A DNA stretch of 6,098 nt. It comes from an uncultured Eubacteriales bacterium (GTDB taxonomy: Bacteria > Bacillota > Clostridia > Oscillospirales > CAG-382). Shown here piece after piece: positions 5,483 to 6,098 of this stretch. The translations under genes and the position numbers were made by a program. The DNA is taken from contig USHI01000085.1 in the NCBI GenBank assembly GCA_900554405.1, positions 1 through 6,098 of the forward strand. Direction: 5' to 3'. The notes beneath the pieces are model-generated. The model was not told the origin of the DNA, did not search any database, and was given only the letters and a program-made list of their open reading frames with translations. The stretch's first letter is position 1. Each line of letters begins with the position of its first letter.

Positions 5483-6098
5483 TTACCGCATTACGTTTCT
5501 TTTCCAAAGCCGTGCGCATATTGCGGAAAGCAGCGCGCCGCAGATGCACAGAGAGATCCAGAAAAATATGGTGCTGCTCCAGCCGGAGCTTTCCTTTATT
5601 CCGGCGATGGCATATGTCGATATTGCCGCGCCGACGTATATTGCGGAATTTATCACACCGGAAACGGTGCTGATATGCCCGAACCGCTTCATCGTGTGCG
5701 GTGCATACGCCGTGAGTGCGAGGTTGGGGCCGTGCATCAGTGCGGCAAGCAGGGAAATGCACACCGTCGAAAGCACTATATTTCCGCCCGCAAAGTATAA
5801 TACGACTGCAACGGCGCCCGCAAGCGCAAACACCGCGCAGCAGAATGAAAGCTCGTTTTTGAAAAAGCGGCGGTATATGTATGTCGTCGCCACGATACAT
5901 ACCGCGCTGAACAGTGCAAGCAGCACCGAAACGAGTATCGACATTTCCGCCGTGAGCGAAAAGCAGTCGCGGATGTAGGTGGGTGTCCAGGTTTCGATAC
6001 CGTCGCGCAGCATACCGACAATGACAACGTCTATAAGCACGATCGCCAGTGCAAACACCGCCCCGCTCGGGAACCGCCGACTGCCGATGTTATCGCCC
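5483..6098 (-). CDS. MFS transporter, C-terminal half (cut by window edge)
   Basis: The frame stays open to the right edge, so the GTG at 6058 is only an internal codon and the N-terminal half lies outside. The visible 204 or so residues begin in a polar stretch (GDNIGSRR), probably the central cytoplasmic loop, followed by six hydrophobic segments matching transmembrane helices 7-12 of a major facilitator. RDGIETWTPTYIRDCF after helix 7, MHGPNLALTAYAPHTMKRFG in helix 10 and the loop after it, and SGVINSAIYVGAAISTYAIAG in helix 11 resemble the organophosphate:phosphate antiporter branch (GlpT/UhpT-like), so the substrate may be a sugar phosphate or related anion. That is inference from motif style only. 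The protein ends with a short basic tail (RLWKRNVMR). It converges on the dockerin gene and shares its terminator. Confidence 0.85.
   Translation of the reverse strand, partial: GDNIGSRRFPSGAVFALAIVLIDVVIVGMLRDGIETWTPTYIRDCFSLTAEMSILVSVLLALFSAVCIVATTYIYRRFFKNELSFCCAVFALAGAVAVVLYFAGGNIVLSTVCISLLAALMHGPNLALTAYAPHTMKRFGHISTVSGVINSAIYVGAAISTYAIAGIKESSGWSSTIFFWISLCICGALLSAICARLWKRNVMR

Noticed and set aside
5148..5900. Minus-strand open frame of 250 codons
   Set aside because: It runs through the bidirectional terminator and through both the dockerin and transporter genes in the wrong frame.
1..6098. CRISPR arrays, insertion sequences, phage or defence modules
   Set aside because: No regularly spaced repeats, transposase, integrase or known defence domain was seen on either strand.

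Overview
The window looks like part of the chromosome of an anaerobic, gut-type Gram-positive bacterium of the class Clostridia (Ruminococcaceae/Oscillospirales-like). Four things point there: a glycoside hydrolase family 3 (GH3) enzyme with permuted domain order, of the kind known from Ruminococcus and Butyrivibrio; a type I dockerin protein; a DUF421-DUF4363 gene pair; and a C_GCAxxG_C_C redox-type protein. Ribosome-binding sites are purine-rich and Gram-positive in style. The DNA is GC-rich, yet most genes use the isoleucine codon ATA heavily. The placement is inference from gene content; no species marker is present.

Layout, left to right. (1) 2-2029, plus: the 3' part of a permuted GH3 glycosidase gene whose 5' end is outside the window. 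(2) 2050-2148: two hairpins between this gene and a convergent tRNA operon. (3) 2148-2349, minus: tRNA-Asp(GTC) then tRNA-Gly(GCC), with a promoter and A/T-rich upstream element at about 2377-2440. (4) 2472-2927, minus: a C_GCAxxG_C_C family protein with its own promoter, divergent from the next pair. (5) 3033-3877, plus: a short DUF421 membrane protein and a DUF4363 protein, translationally coupled by a TGATG overlap. (6) 4014-4682, plus: rpe, ribulose-phosphate 3-epimerase. (7) 4803-5420, plus: a small secreted protein ending in a two-repeat type I dockerin, with a fully consensus promoter, a strong Shine-Dalgarno and a palindrome in its leader. (8) 5435-5463: a bidirectional intrinsic terminator. 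(9) 5483-6098, minus: the C-terminal half of a major facilitator transporter, running off the right edge.

The genes form several separate transcription units rather than one pathway. The GH3 enzyme and the dockerin protein both fit plant-polysaccharide breakdown. The epimerase would serve pentose metabolism, and the transporter may carry an organic anion or sugar phosphate. I see no complete new multi-gene system. The most unusual item is the dockerin protein: its non-dockerin part matches no enzyme I recognise, and its expression signals and codon choice differ from its neighbours. No gene-free stretch exceeds 300 bases outside the tRNA region.
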